Of a DNA stretch of 64,000 bases, positions 38,609 through 53,529 are shown in pieces. Each line of letters begins with the position of its first letter. Within the stretch, counting starts at the first letter, position 1. Both the position numbers and the translations under genes were made by a program. The notes beneath the pieces were generated by a model, which did not search any database, was not told the origin of the DNA, and saw only the letters and a program-made list of their open reading frames with translations. The stretch lies in the NCBI GenBank assembly GCA_963693085.1, contig OY856412.1, positions 1,063,910,744 through 1,063,974,743 on the forward strand, written 5' to 3'. This DNA comes from Alisma plantago-aquatica (lineage: Eukaryota; Streptophyta; Magnoliopsida; Alismatales; Alismataceae).

Positions 38609-41050
38609 TGTAATGTCCCAGATTTTTTATGTTTACAATTAACTCTTATTCATGGAGACCAAGTCCCGAGGGAGTTATGTAATAAGAATCACACAGTAGA
38701 TAGCAACCTCAATATTTATTACATCTTGATATGTTGCTATTACATGACATTGTTTACAAAAAAATTCCAAAATGTTGCATTCACTTGATTATCCTTCTGT
38801 GAGACATTTAAGAATATGAACATCAACTAGAATTCAATCATATTAGCCTGATGCTTCTCCCACCAGGTGCTAGTTAGAAAATCCACTCAACAATGATTGA
38901 AGCATACTTTAACCTATGGTGGGAGGGGAACAAGAACTATAGAAAGAGGAGTTAGACAAATACCTAAGTATGGAGAGGCATACAACTTTACAAATATTAT
39001 ATGAATATGGAATAATTGATAAATTGAGACAAAAAATTCTAAATAAAAAAGACATAAAATTGATCATATGGGATGAGTTTTGTGCATGTGATAATGAAGT
39101 GAAACACATATTAAGAGAGAAAATAATGTATAAATTAAAACATTGTTTATTCCCCACTCAGTCTAGAGGGATTGTTGATCAACCCTACATCTAGCTCGTG
39201 GCCAGCAACTATATCTAAGGTCACTTAGACTATGAACAAGAAAATCATGTATATTCTCATTGCACACTGGCCTATCACGTAGACATTGACATTACACATG
39301 TGCTAATTATACCCTCAAAACTTCCTTTGTCCCACCTCACATAGCTAGTATGGTTTGTAGGCCTCTCATTGGATGCCTGCTTTAAGTGTAGTCATGCAGT
39401 CTGTGCTTTTCCCTCAAGGTGGGCTCGTTGTTCAGACCATATCGCTGCATAGTCTGGAAGCCTAGTCTAGGTGTTGTCACCTCACAACTATTACATGCAG
39501 CCTTTGGTAATTTTCTCACAGACTAATAGCCTTGATCTTCCCCCAAGGTGGGGTAGGTGTAAGGGACAAGCTATTCCTCCTCCATTAACCATCCAAAGAA
39601 TACAATCGAGACCCAAACATAACATATCATAACACAACATATCTATCTCAATATTCTGGTCCACACCGACTCTGGGATTGTGTAAACAACTCTCTAGTAG
39701 TGGAATCCCAACAATGAACATATTTTTATTCAACCAGGAGTAAATGATTGAGCATCACAATTCATGAGTACAATATCATCATTTTAACCTTTTCATAATT
39801 TTGTCAAATATAATCAATTTAACCATGTTTGGGTATTGTATAAACAAAGCAATCCAAAAGGATAAAGTTAGATGATGGAAGTAAACCATTTTTTTGCAAG
39901 ACATTATTCTATATAAGTAAGAGACATCAAGAAGGAACTTTGGTTCACATGAGATCATATTATCAAAACTTGTCTATTGAAAAAACTTATTTTGAGAAAT
40001 AAATCCCTTATGATAATGGTTTCAACAAGAATGTGAATTTTAATTGAATATTTAACTTTATATATATGTCATTAGTTTTCATAGTAATAATAAAGATTTT
40101 AATGATACATTGGAGGTAAAATGTACTCAATTGTAGATATTCTTTGGATTAGTTGGAAATATATGAAAGATCCAAAATATGGAACTAAATAAATACAAAT
40201 TAAAATCTCTTATTTATGAACTCATAAACCATTTTAATATATCTAAATGTTGTGTTTGTAACATTAATATATTTTACTTTCGAATTTATCTTGAATAAGG
40301 CTCTTGAATGAGGAATGAAGGTGATGACTCATCAAAACATTATGATTTTGCATATAAATGTGTGCATTATGGTTATGACTCTTCAAAATATACTCATACA
40401 ATGATGGTTGTATCAAGATGACTCATAAGAGGATAATTGATACCTTTCTTTTACCCATATATGCTTTCCTAGTCATTTGGATACATATTGATGTCGATCT
40501 CCTTGTCTTGAAACATTTATCCAAACTATAAAGTTCCTGTATCTCATTCCTCCTCAGTTCCTTCCATAATGGGTTTGAACTGATCATTAATCAAATATTG
40601 ATTATGATGCATGTATACATTTTTGCATGTGATTTGGGGTTCACGTATGGAAAATCGTAGAGGAGAATAAGGAAAAAAAGAAGAGAAGGTGGGTGATTCA
40701 TTTGTAATGAGTGACTTAAGAGGTTTCTAGGGGAGCCTCTGGTTGTCAACCATGTGACCCATGGTAAGAGAGGATGTACATTGAAGAAGGTGAAGAAAGA
40801 TGGAGATGAAGAAGGTGATAGAGTAGGTAGCAGATATATGGATGGACCTAGAAGTGAGTATGACCCATTCACTATCCTAGTGGGTGTTTATATAGGTGTG
40901 GAGAGGTGATTCTAGCAAGCTTCTTGGTGTTGGGAAAAGCTAAGATGAGGATATTCACCTTGTCATTGTGTCCTATTATAAAATTGAAGGAGTTTGTGAT
41001 AGTTATTGGATGTTTCTTGGTCATTCATTGGATAAGATGAGACGTTCTAC
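38609..41050 (-). repeat. Probable Tekay/Del-like gypsy LTR, minus strand
   Basis: On the minus strand the 3' end reads CTGGGACATTACA at 38609, the style of plant gypsy LTR termini. Inside is a gypsy-like U5 layout: an ATAACTCCCTC region near 38670, then CCTCAAGGTGGG and CCCCAAGGTGGGG repeats near 39413 and 39541. A TATA-like TATATAAACACC (minus strand) lies near 40890. The left end is sharp and the right end is a guess. Confidence 0.4.
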
Positions 41051-42748
41051 ATGTATCCCTTGAGTTGGCAACTCAATCCATCAAGTTTTTTTATCATAGG
41101 TGCTCTGATGTGACTAGGGTGGGCATCCAAAAACAGCCTCATGTTAACACTATTCATATTCATGTTGGATACAAACAAATATGTAAGAAGTCATGTCAAT
41201 CTATATCCTATCTATTTATGAGTTTAGGACCTGAAATGTCAAGGGAGACTTGGTCATCATGTTTGGGATCCAAATATGATCGGGCATGGCTACAGTACAT
41301 TGTCACACGTCTGACCAATATTGTGATGTCGGGATCCCTAAAACCAAAACAACATTCTGATCGGAGGTTGAAGGAGGTGGAGTTCTACTATCTTCCTCTG
41401 GTTAGTCATCATAGTGTGAGATATTGAAAAATTGTGGGCTATCAATGTGAGAGGTCACCTAAAAAGACAAGTCACCAATTATCTATTATGGCAAGGTCTT
41501 GAAGTTGCAGATGTGTCCTAATTGTAGTGGTAGTCGAGAGTGATGGGTAGTGGTATATCTAAGTCGGTGGCCTTCCTCAGTGTTGTTTCACATTTTCTAA
41601 CGGAAAGAAAGATCTGTGGGCTCTGCACTTCTACTGTTGTGGGTTTCCCTAACACTTTGTCATTACTTAGGTGAAGGTTTACTAAGGAGAAGGTATCAAG
41701 GAGGGAGATAAGATAGATGGGAAAGAGAAAGAAAGGGTATAGGGATGAGACCGATTGGTTGGGATTTGTTGGGGGGTTGGCCATCAAAGAGATAGGAATA
41801 ATGTGGGGATGAGAGAGACTCATTCGAGAAGGAGATTGATCATTGGCATATAAATTTGGAAGGGAGCCCGTGATTGGGAAGAGAAAGTGCATCCTATTGG
41901 GAAAAGCAACGTTGGCAAGGGTCAAAGGAATGGAATAGAACGTGATTTTCTTTTGGTATTTATATGGTTGTTTTGACCATTATTTTTTAAAAAGTTTACA
42001 TTTATTTATAATTATGTCCTTCTAATTTATTGTAGTGCACTAAAACAAAGAATTATATGTTTATGTTTATAATATGATTTTTTTCACATATGTCAAATGT
42101 GGATATCTTTATATTTTCTCTCCCCATTTCATTTGTTTCCTATATTTTTTATCATAAAAAATTTTGATTATTCAAAAAATGCCTCTATTAAGGTATTTAT
42201 TTAATTTTATTTGTTTTTTTTGTGTTCTGTATCATGTATGAATTTCCTCATGGTTTCTATATTCAAGTTTTCTTTGGTTTTAACTTTCATTTGGATCATT
42301 TCATAAGTAATGTAGCAAATATCATTTATTCTCAATTAGATCACCCCCTATGAGTTACAATCAACATTCTTAATTGCATTGAATTATATCTTAAACTTTG
42401 GTCACTCTATTACTCTCATACAACTTCATTGTTAGTCCCAACAAGCCATTCATGATCACTTAATATGTAAACATCATAATTGTCTTTTTCTTCTTCATAC
42501 AATTACATTATTTGATGCAGTACCATTTTATTTACCCATGTCTTTTGATAAAATTTTAACTTAAACTCACTCTTAACCTTTACTTGTTTTACGCATAGTC
42601 TACTATTTTATTTTTATTGTTACAATATGCATTAATGTTTTATCGTTCTTCCTAGTCATTTTTGTACATGAATATTCAGACATATTACTTATTGGCATTT
42701 TTCATTATCATAATATATAATTATTTATCTTTATTGTTCCATTTTCTT
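41051..42748. other. Unassigned region
   Basis: Frames at 41065-41427 (plus, 120 codons) and 41925-41518 (minus, 135 codons) are the longest. Neither shows a known domain, signal peptide or gene-like context, so I do not call them genes. 42000-42748 is very AT-rich. Confidence 0.3.
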
Positions 42749-42939
42749 TGTGTGTTACTTTTTTGGTAACCCAGGAGACTCGTAAGGCTTGTGCTAAGCC
42801 CAGCCTGGTGAGCTCAACCCCATCCCATTAGAATCATAGCCCATTAAGTCGCGCAGAGGCTGGTTGCGCTATAGGATAAACAATTCTGAACACCACCACC
42901 AGGGGGATTCGAACCCGGGACCCTTCATGTGTGTTACTT
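42749..42939 (-). mobile_element. tRNA-derived SINE, 5'-truncated, 12-bp TSD
   Basis: TGTGTGTTACTT occurs perfectly at 42749-42760 and 42928-42939. The body (42761-42927) on the minus strand begins 12 bases before a perfect pol III B box, GGTTCGAATCC (42915-42905), and ends in a short A run. No A box precedes the B box, so the head is truncated or rearranged. The B box and TSD identify a SINE; the family cannot be named with confidence. LINE enzymes would have mobilised it. Confidence 0.85.
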
Positions 42940-44161
42940 ACACTAAGATATTATGTTGCTTTATATTTTTATTTTTCATCCTTACTACACATTTTATACT
43001 TCCAAACATTTTAGAAAAAAATACTAATTGCTTCTTTTGTTGTATTATATATGTATTTTTAAATTATTTTTATAATGTATTTTAATAAGAAAAGGTTAGC
43101 TATTTTAAGTAGTAGGAATCTATTACCTTATGATTATCATTTAAATATAGTTCTATCAAAAACACTATTTGTTAGAACATGTATGGTTAGTATATCAATT
43201 GATAAAAAATCCTACACTTTATCAATCCATTGTATTTCAGATCTTAACTACTAGATATAACACTATATGGTTATATAGTGCATGTAATCATTAGGCATAA
43301 TTTTTATATTAAGAGTAGTAAGTAGAAAACATGCTACGTTGTAATCATTTAGAACTATATTCTTAACACAATTATTGTCATATACCTACCCTACACATAA
43401 ACATACATAATAAATATTTCTAATTTATCCATCCTTAATGAGTTACTATAAATCACTACACTATATGTATACACATAAATATACATGTATGTTGCTATTA
43501 ACAATAGAGTAAGGATTTGCAGACTATAATTACCTAAATTGGTCTAGTTTGAAAAGAATCTATATTTTTTAGAAGTTATGTTGGTGAAACAATGTATGAT
43601 ATTACCCTATTATCCTTTGTTCATCCTTCTTGTATTTAAAAACGTAATAAAAAACTAATATATGAGTAGTTCATACTAGGGTATGTATATCCCTTACAAG
43701 GATATCTTGGTAAATAAACATATTGGATCCTATTGACCAAAATATTAGAGAGAGAATAAAATTGTAGGATCTAATATATAAAAAATGCCACAAAATATGC
43801 GGTATATAACATTGATGATATATAACTGAATTGAAAATCTAGAAATGCTTATAATGGTAAAATATTGCAATCTGACATGAGAAACCAAATCCTATAACTC
43901 AAACTGAATAAACATTGAATTTGAAGAAAATAGTAATTTTAATGTTCCAAACTGTAGATATGTTTATTCATCAATTCTTGGAGATGTTTAATTCTTGATC
44001 ATGAAAACTATGGAGCTTTATACCTGAAAATGTAAGGTTTTTTTAGGATCTTATTGAAGGTACAAAATCTTTTTCTATTTGGAAGTGGCTTCCTACATTG
44101 ATTGCATGCATGACTAGATAGGTTGGTTGGCCAAACATTATTTTTTACCTTTAGCCTACCT
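42940..44161. other. AT-rich stretch, no gene seen
   Basis: It has very low GC and no recognisable frame or repeat terminus. The region flanks the A-tail end of LINE B. Confidence 0.35.
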
Positions 44162-44392
44162 CTTTTTTTTCACCCAAGAGTAGAGCTAATTCTTAATCAT
44201 TCCACACTCAATAGTGGACAAAATAGAAAGAATGTCCACCTGGCTCGTATGTTGGAACCAGTGGTGTACAATAGAGGTGAAGCTAAAGGAAGTTTTAGAA
44301 GCCATGGCATACTTAGCCAGACTATCTGTGAGATTATTGAAGTTGCGAGGAACGTGGTGGATAAGCTCTGCAGGAGGGCTCCCAAGAAGACT

Positions 44393-44734
44393 TTAAGCTT
44401 TCCTGGCAGAGGCCAAGAACTTTGGAAGAGGTTTTCCTTTTGTAAGATGTCCTATAGCTTCCAGGGAATCCGATAGTATGTAAAAGGAATCCCAAGAACG
44501 GTCCTTGCTTAACTGGGCACCAAGAAAGATTGTTGTGATTTCACTCATGAGCAGTGAAGTGGATTGAATAGTTTTACATGAGCACAAGATGTGTGAACCG
44601 TCTACATAGATAGCATGAACCCCAATAGCTGCAGTGTCTTGGCCGAGATGGTGAGCCACATCAGTAAATACATATACCGACATGGTGACAAATGTTTTGG
44701 TACTTGAAACAACAAACTTTTGAGTTTTAGTCAA
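44393..44734 (-). pseudogene. LINE B RNase H domain fragment
   Basis: YVDGSH, LMSEITTIFLGAQL and YILSDSLEAI correspond to the first three acidic motifs of the plant L1 RNase H. The fourth (NxxAD) region, which would lie left of 44393, is not clear in this frame. Confidence 0.65.
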
Positions 44735-44902
44735 ATTCCTTTGTAGCTTGAGAATGGACTCCGCACAGAGCCTAATGAACTCTACCTTCTAGGTTGCAAG
44801 TAGGATTTGGTTTTGGTGAAGCTGTGCATTACAACAAGCCCATATGTGCCAACAGGCTATTTCTTTTATGGTGAAAGAGCCATCAGAGACCGTGGTACAC
44901 CT

Positions 44903-45464
44903 TCAAACCCACTCGCTTGAAGGAATGGTAAAATGATCATCATTGGGTAGAAGATGGTTCCAAACATCCCGACTGGACGGGAAATCCCTTAGGGCATGAA
45001 CCATAGTGTCCTGGTTGTTGTTGCAGATAGGGAAAACCTCAAGGACTTCCATGTGCCTGCGGTGCTTCTCAATATTTGTCGTAAGAGCTCTGTGCATCAT
45101 AAGCTAGAGGTGGAGTTTGATCCTTTCTGGCAGATTGGCTTGCCAGATAGATTTCCAGTATCTAGGCTTGGCTACCTCTTTATCACGCCTGATCCATCTA
45201 TAGATAGATCTAGATGTGAACAACCCATTCTTTTCGAGCGGCCAGGACCAGTCGTCATCTTCCAAATCAAAGCATGGTTTAGGGATAGTAGCAATAGCAT
45301 TCTAGGTGGACTCAGGGAAGAAAATGTGGATGAAATCCCAGTCCCAACCCCCATCTGGTGTTGCCATGGAATCAATAGTGAGATCACAGATGTGGTGGGG
45401 AATTGGCCAGTTTGGGTGGGAGTCTAGCATAGAGTGACCAGCAATCCATATGTCCTACCAAGCA
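44903..45464 (-). pseudogene. LINE B zf-RVT-like region
   Basis: The block HRRHMEVLEVFPICNNN then VHALRDFPSSRDVWNHLLP is the zf-RVT wording of plant L1 elements, with Cys lost at one site (DFP for DCP, PIC for PxC). The part 45110-45464 has no continuous frame. Confidence 0.7.
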
Positions 45465-46960
45465 TTAGTATTTTTTCCCATTCTTGATCACTTTGTGGCT
45501 AAGACTAGTGATTTTGCTGATATTCTTTTTGATGAAGCTCCAGGCTGGGGAGCTTGGTACATACTTGAATTTACCATTTTTGGTATATTTGTCCTTCATT
45601 ACCTTAACCCAGATCTTGGAGGGGTCAGTAAGATAGGCCCATATGTTCTTCATCATTAGGTCATCGTTCTGGTCTCTAGCGTCCCTGATGGCGAGTCCAC
45701 CAATGTCCTTATTGGACGAGACATTTGTCCAAGTGAAAAGTGAAAACTTCCTTTGAGTATAGGCACCCGAACACACAAATCTCCGAATGTTCTTGTTGAT
45801 GTCATCATAGAGACTGGGCAAGAGCTTAAGGGTTTGCATAGTGTATGTAGGGATTGCCTATAGGGTGGACTTGTCCAGTGTCACCTGACATGCAAGAGAC
45901 ATATGTTTAGGAGTCCAACTGTTCATCCTTCTCTGTATGGAAGTTAGGATGTTGCCATGAGTTTCTTTATTTACGCAGTGGTGAAGGATAGGAACTCCAA
46001 GATACTTCCATAGATCGTTGGTCCAAGGGAAGCCCAATTTCCTATTGATCATGCACTTCAGAGGTTGGGGTGTGTTCTTGCTAAAGAAGTAGTGAGATTT
46101 GGGCTTTGAAATTGATTGCCCAGAAGCCATGGTGGAGTCCTTGAGGATGGAAGACATGACCCGAGCTTGTTTATCAGAAGCTTCACCAAAAAAGAGGATA
46201 TCGTTAGCGAAAAAGACATGGGACAACTTCAAGCCACCACGAGAGAGGGTAATTGGCTTCCATCGCCCTGCTTCCACCGGGCCAGAAATGGCTTGACTCA
46301 ACCTTTCCATGCATAAAATGAACATGTAAGGACTGATTGGGTCTCCTTGGAGGATGCCTTGAGACTCTTTAAAAGGTGGCAGGGGCTCGCCCTCCCATAG
46401 GATGGAGGTCATGCCCTTGCTAATGATTTCCATGATGATGGCAGTGGGCTTAGCAGGTAGGCCAGTGCGCTTCAAGGTGTCATTTATAAATGCCCAATTC
46501 ATCCGATCGAAAGCCTTTTCTAGGTCCAATTTGACGCACATTAGGGGATTTGTAGTAGCTTTGGACTTCATGGTGTGCATATCCTCCTAAACCAGGAGGA
46601 TGTTATCACTTATGCGTCTTCCATGTATAAAACTGGATTGTATTGGATTAACCCAGTCATTCATAAGAGGTTTAAGCCATTCACAATGACCTTGGAGATG
46701 ATTTTGAAACAACTATTGCTCAGGGAAATGGGTCTCAAATCACTGCATCGTTGAGGCGTAGGGATTTTTGGGATAAGAACCATATAAGAGTCAATAATGG
46801 TGAGATTGATGATCTTGATTACGAAAGCCTCATGCACAGTGTGGGTGATGTTGGGGCCAACAGTATCACAGTTATGATGGATGAAGCTAGAATGAATACC
46901 ATCAGGCCCGGGAGCTTTGAAAGGCGCCATGGTGAAAGCAACATGCTTTATCTCCATGTT
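45465..46960 (-). pseudogene. LINE B reverse transcriptase, stops and FADD changed to FAND
   Basis: Motifs in order on the minus strand: KAPGPDGIHSSF (near 46920), VLIPKIP, LRPISLSN, KLDLEKAFDRMNWAFI (catalytic Asp kept), GILQGDPISPYMF and HVFFANDILFF. The catalytic box at 46200-46211 reads FAND instead of FADD, so the first Asp is lost. In-frame TAG codons lie at 46587-46589 and 45858-45860, with coding resuming in the same frame after each. A frame change separates the part starting at 46957 from the part starting at 46580. Thumb-region similarity continues to 45465. Confidence 0.9.
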
Positions 46961-47287
46961 GTCCGGGATAGAGTTCAGGTCGGTGAAGATATCTTCAGGA
47001 ATAGCTAGGAAAGCACTAGGGTACGTGAGTATCCGGGCAGCATGTGTTAGGGCAGCTTGGGTAAGGAGCTCCTCAAAGTAGTTGCAAACTAGGCCCTTAG
47101 TTTCAGCACTTGTGGACGTCCAACACCCATCGTCTTTCTGAAGGTGGGTGATCTTGTTGAAATGCTATCTAGATTGGACATAGAACTAGTAGAACCTGGT
47201 GTTGAGATCACTAGCCTTTAACCAATTGATATGAGCTCGTTGCTGCTATTCTACCTCCTCGTTAAGGAGGAGATTGTGAAGGCGTTC

Positions 47288-48262
47288 CTAGAGAGGCGCA
47301 ATTGGGTCTGTTAGTGGAATAGAGTTCAGAGATTGAAGATGTACATGATGTTTACTGATGCGAGTAAGTAGTTGTCGATTCTCCTTGTGGTGAAGGCCAG
47401 AGTGCGATGAGTCCCACCTAGTGACTTTGCACTTAAAGTCTTGGAGCACATCCTGGAAGTTACCGTCAACCGCCCAGTAGAGCATGACCTTCTCCTTGAA
47501 CTTGGGGGAAAGGTTCCAACTTTCCTTGGTGTGGAAAAGAGCACGCCTTAGCGTCTTAGTTCCACAAGACAGGAGAATAGGGTCATGGACCGAGTACAAT
47601 TAAGGGAGAACCACAGTGGAGCTTTCCCTGAACTTGTGGATCCACTCCAAGTTGGCAATGACTCGATCAAGGCGCTCGTAGAGATGCTGACGCTTGAACG
47701 TGAAGAAAGGGCCTTGGGATTTCAATTCCACAAGGCCAGTGGTAGCAAGGACTTCGTGGAACCGCCTGCTAGCATGCTTGTCAAAATATTTGCTTCTTCT
47801 CTTCTCATTAACATTAAGCAAGGTGTTGAAGTCATCGAGCACTGTCCATGCAGTGTTGTTCACATGGGTTGAAATCTCCTCCAACCTTTCCTAGAGGAAT
47901 TCCCTTGTTGTAGGGTTAGGGCTTCCATACACAATGGTAAAGAACCAATTTCCGTTCACACAACAGTGCACAAATTGACGATGATTGAGAATGATATCAA
48001 TAGAGCAGCAGTTTCGATTCCACACAATCCATATCCCACCGGAGAAGCCATTGGCTTCCACCCTGTGTGACAAATTGGAACCAAGAAGCTTGATGGTTTT
48101 ATCTATAGTAGGGCCACTGCAGCAAGGTTCCATAATGGCCGTGATGTTCACTTTATGAATGGATTTCATTTCATGGATTAATGTAATCTTCTTATCCAAG
48201 CACACACCTTGGATATTCCAATAGAGAATATTCATTGAGAAGGTTATTGAAGAGCGGCACAT
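47288..48262 (-). pseudogene. LINE B ORF2 endonuclease and linker, degenerate
   Basis: MNILYWNIQGV near 48235 is the usual ORF2 start. EPCCSG holds the catalytic Glu. The GDFN motif has become DDFN (near 47823), ERLDRVIAN is kept, and the SDHCP motif has become SVHDP. A stop at 47891 and a frameshift near 47600 interrupt it. The 103-codon tail (47599-47288) is the alpha-helical linker before RT. The substituted endonuclease sites suggest loss of activity. Confidence 0.8.
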
Positions 48263-48384
48263 AGTCCTATAGACTGTTCTTCTTCATCCATCTTTTCCTC
48301 TATAGAGGGTTAATGAGTGATACCTGTGAGGTGTTGTTGAAATTCCAGCACACGTTTTGTGTGGGGGGTTGTATTTGTAGCACC

Positions 48385-49240
48385 CTACAAATCCTCTGAT
48401 CGACCTTTCTTATGAATGCGATCAGGGCTCTGGGTTTCTTGGAAGATGATCTTCCTGTTCTTCAACATAACATATCCACTGTCACTCTGGCTATGACGTG
48501 TGATATGCTTGACAGGGTTCTCATAGGTTGTCACTTGGAATTGGAAGTCACCATCTTTTATTGAGGGCGCCTCCCTACCTTTGCTCACGTTGTTACCTGT
48601 AAGCTTCACAGATGTGTTGGCCTTAGGTTGATTGGTTGCGTATGGCGATATAGTAGCCACGACGTCCTGTGATCCGATAGCCAGTGCGGCTTTCGCAGCT
48701 GCCTCCTTCTGACACTGGCATTGCTTAGCCTTCTTGCTAAGCACATGTTGAAAATCATCCTCCTCTCTGACTTGGATGGGGGTTTCATTGGAGACGCCTA
48801 CATGGGCCTGTTGGGCAGTCTGAGATGCAACAGGTCTCTTCCCACTGGTGTTCCTTCAAGTTGTGTTGGTCTTGCGCCTCTCAGGCATTTTGGCATGGAT
48901 TGTGTCGGTATAGCTATCCGCTAGAATTGGGATGGGGATGGATGACGAGGCCAGATTGCTTGGGGGAGTAACACCTTGCCTGCACTCGTCCATGATGTGT
49001 CTAAGACGTCCACACTTCAGGCAGAAGTGAGGCATGTTCTCATACTCCATCCTGAAATGCTCTCCATTGATGAAGATCGCCAAAGCAAGGGTTTATGTGT
49101 GTCGACTTCGACTGTAATCCTTGCGAATTTGCCCCTATTGTCCATAAGGGTGTTAGCATCAACCTTAATTGTTTTACCAATGACGTTGCCAATGTTGTTA
49201 AGAAGTTGGTTCTGATAAAGGAAGACGGGGAGGTCCGCAA
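48385..49240 (-). pseudogene. LINE B ORF1 (nucleic-acid-binding, CCHC knuckle), frameshifted
   Basis: ORF1 of plant L1 elements encodes an RNA-binding protein. The stretch ending near 49085 shows [13 protein letters not shown] then [13 protein letters not shown], the DUF4283-type wording. After a one-base frameshift near 49085, [20 protein letters not shown] and IMDEC form a C-x2-C-x4-H-x4-C zinc knuckle (48990-49035). The Lys/Ser-rich C-terminal part runs to the stop at 48385 in a third frame. The N-terminus is missing, replaced by the microsatellite. Confidence 0.8.
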
Positions 49241-51111
<1,871 letters not shown>

Positions 51112-52000
51112 GGCAACAAATAACACATTTTCTCTATAATCAGTACTTGAAAAGGACAAGTTAAATGGGAATAATTTCCACGACTGTTTCAAGACACTGA
51201 GAATTGTTCTCACAAAGGAATGCAGGCTCTATGTCCTGGATATACAAGATCTTGATGAACATGCTCCATCTAAGGCTTACAAGGATGCTTACTAGAAGTA
51301 TAGTTAAGATGTTGTATATGTCAAATGCCTAAGCTTGTGCTCCATGAACTATGAGTTGCAGAGACAACATGAGAACATGGATGTTATTCAGATCATAACA
51401 CATATTAAGAACATGTTCCAAGATGAGGCAAGACATGAGAGATATAATGTCTCCAAGGCGTTGTTGAAATGTAACATGGCAGAAGGAGATCCCATTGGTC
51501 CTTATGAATTCAAGCTAATTGGGTATATGGAGAACCTTGATATACTATATTTCCCTTGGGTCAAAAAGTTGGACACTAATGTGATTTTGTAGTCATTTCC
51601 AGAGTCATACAGTCAATTTGTCATGAACTACAACATGAATGACTTCGACAAGCCATTGACAAAGTTACTTCGCATGTTGAGAACATCTGAGGCACAAATG
51701 AAGAAACATAAGTCAAAGTTTTTGATGATGATCAATAGATCGAAGAGGAAGTCTAAGGGAATTGGAAAAACTAAGAAGAGTTCTAAAGTTGGTCAGAATT
51801 ATAAGTCTTCAATGCTCAAAGAAAAGGGAGCAGTGAATGAGGGAGGCAATTGTCACCACTTTCACCAACATGTACATTGGAAAAGGAATTGCCCTCTCTG
51901 CCTAGATGAATTAAAGAAGAAGGAGGGGATACATATGACCACCTCAGGTATATATGTTATGAGATAAATTTGACTACTTCTTCATCTTAGGTATGTGACA
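51112..52000 (+). pseudogene. gag: Copia gag, several stops
   Basis: The start is ATG 51112 (MATNNTFSL). Typical copia gag blocks follow: LEKDKLNGNNF, the region from 51335 with ELQRQHENMD, KALLKCNMAEGD, and QFVMNYNMNDFDKPL. A CCHC knuckle near 51850-51900 reads CHHFHQHVHWKRNC, with Phe in place of the second Cys. Stops lie near 51142, 51295, 51308 and 51590. After the knuckle, TTSSSWVCDI resembles the protease start (SSSWVLDTG) with the catalytic region damaged. Confidence 0.85.
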
Positions 52001-53060
52001 TCATATGTTGATCTCACATGTTGGATATGAAATCAACTAAGGCTATACGAAAGGGATAGGTCACATTGTTCGTCACAAATGGATGAAGAGTTGTTGCCAA
52101 ACAATAAGAATCTATAATTTGTCTCTTCCCATAGGGCATGTAATATAGACAATGAATTGTTATTGTATATCTTCCAAATAATAGAAACATTTTACTTCTG
52201 CATCTTGTATGCACAAGGATGAATATGGAAATCATATAAAATATAGTCAGTGTTCTATTTCAAAAGGATTAGATCTTTATTTGGCAGTGCCTCAAGTATC
52301 TTATGGTCTTTATTTATTGTATCTAAGAATAAATGTTCATAACAAAATATTGAAAGATTAAAACTTGATGACTCAAACAATTAACACATATAGCATTGTC
52401 ATCTAGAGCACATAATGAGAAATGTATTTCTAGAACCCATGATGATGTTTGTCTAGATTCTTTTGGTTATTGAACCAAGAGAGACATGGAACTCTTATTT
52501 ATTGGGAAACATGAAAAAGGTAATTTTCACAAAATGTAGTGGAAGAGCCAGTATTCTATTAGGGCTATTACATATTTATGTATGTAGACCTTTTAGAATA
52601 AATGCTAAAGAGAGTTACTATTTCTTTATTATACTTACTTATGACCTTAGTAGATATGGTAATTTGTATTTAGTGAAATACAAACATGAATCTCTTGAAG
52701 AGTTCATGGAGATCATGAATGAATTACATATCCACCTTGGTGAAATTATTAAGACACTTTGATATGATCAATGTTGAAATATTTTACACCAAGAGTTTGA
52801 AAACCTTCTAGAGGGACCACGATAATGTATCACAATGAACTCCAACTGAAACATAGTGATGTATCATAAAGAAGTAATCACACCCTGATGAGTCATGGTT
52901 TGATTATCAATAAATCTGATTAATCTTTAGATTTCCTGTTGGACACATGCTTTACATGAAACAAATTACTGTTTAAAATGGTGTAAAAGGCACCATATGA
53001 AATATGGCATGGGAGGTGTCCTGATACATCTTACGTCTTATATAACTATTAGGATTGAAA
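52001..53060 (+). pseudogene. Copia protease end and integrase, decayed
   Basis: Protease and the integrase zinc region at 52001-52460 are only weakly readable. The integrase core is clear from 52463: TKCSGRASILLGLLHIYVCRP matches the GRA-LLGLIHTDVCGPF block, with the first catalytic Asp position changed to Tyr. ILTYDLSRYGNLYLVKYKHE follows (Asp of DDFSRYG partly kept). FYTKSLKTF and RDHDNVSQ precede a distant KAPYEIWHGRCP block near 53000. Stops are frequent. Confidence 0.8.
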
Positions 53061-53529
53061 TCTTATATATAATAATTGTTTCATGAAAATCTTTATTTGC
53101 AAATCACATAAATGATAGTTTATTGAAAGCTAAGTTTATCTCAATACAATAACAAAAGTCTTTGTTAAGAGGATAGATGAATTACTTAAAAGGAATTTAG
53201 ATTCAAAGGAATTAGTGGGAGTAAAGTAGAATTAGAAAAGTTTGAGACCAACATGAAAGCACTAAACCTAAGGAGGTATAGCAGGAATAAGGAGAATCAC
53301 AAATAGTTGTGGAATCTCAACTTCCTTAAGTAACACAAGACTCATTGTTTTAGTAAAACGTGCCATGAGCTTGAAAGATTATGATATCTTATAACTCACA
53401 AAGGTATTCAGTTGGTCATAAGATGATGAGCTAACAACATATCTTGAAGCATTGAAGAACTAGAGTCTAAGAATTGGCTTTAGGCCATTCTATTTAAAAT
53501 GGAGTCATGTAGACTAACAAGGTATGTCC

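Larger units (their letters stand above)
44162..49240 (-). mobile_element. LINE B: plant L1, nearly full ORF1 plus ORF2, decayed
   Basis: On the minus strand it runs from ORF1 (DUF4283-like and CCHC knuckle) through endonuclease, RT, zf-RVT and RNase H to a short A tail (T run at 44162-44170 on the plus strand). It is about 5.1 kb. The 5' end is cut within ORF1 exactly where a TA microsatellite begins. No TSD could be found; microsatellite change on the 5' side may have erased it. It is a different LINE subfamily from LINE A by protein sequence. Confidence 0.9.

Noticed and set aside
41065..41925. Two frames of 120 and 135 codons as possible host genes
   Set aside because: There are no domains, no codon or compositional signal and no promoter context; lengths are within chance for this much DNA.
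42905..42915. tRNA gene
   Set aside because: The B box is present, but there is no A box, cloverleaf or acceptor stem; the flanking 12-bp TSD shows a SINE.
44996..45427. 143-codon plus-strand frame
   Set aside because: It is antisense to the LINE B zf-RVT region and shows no domain.
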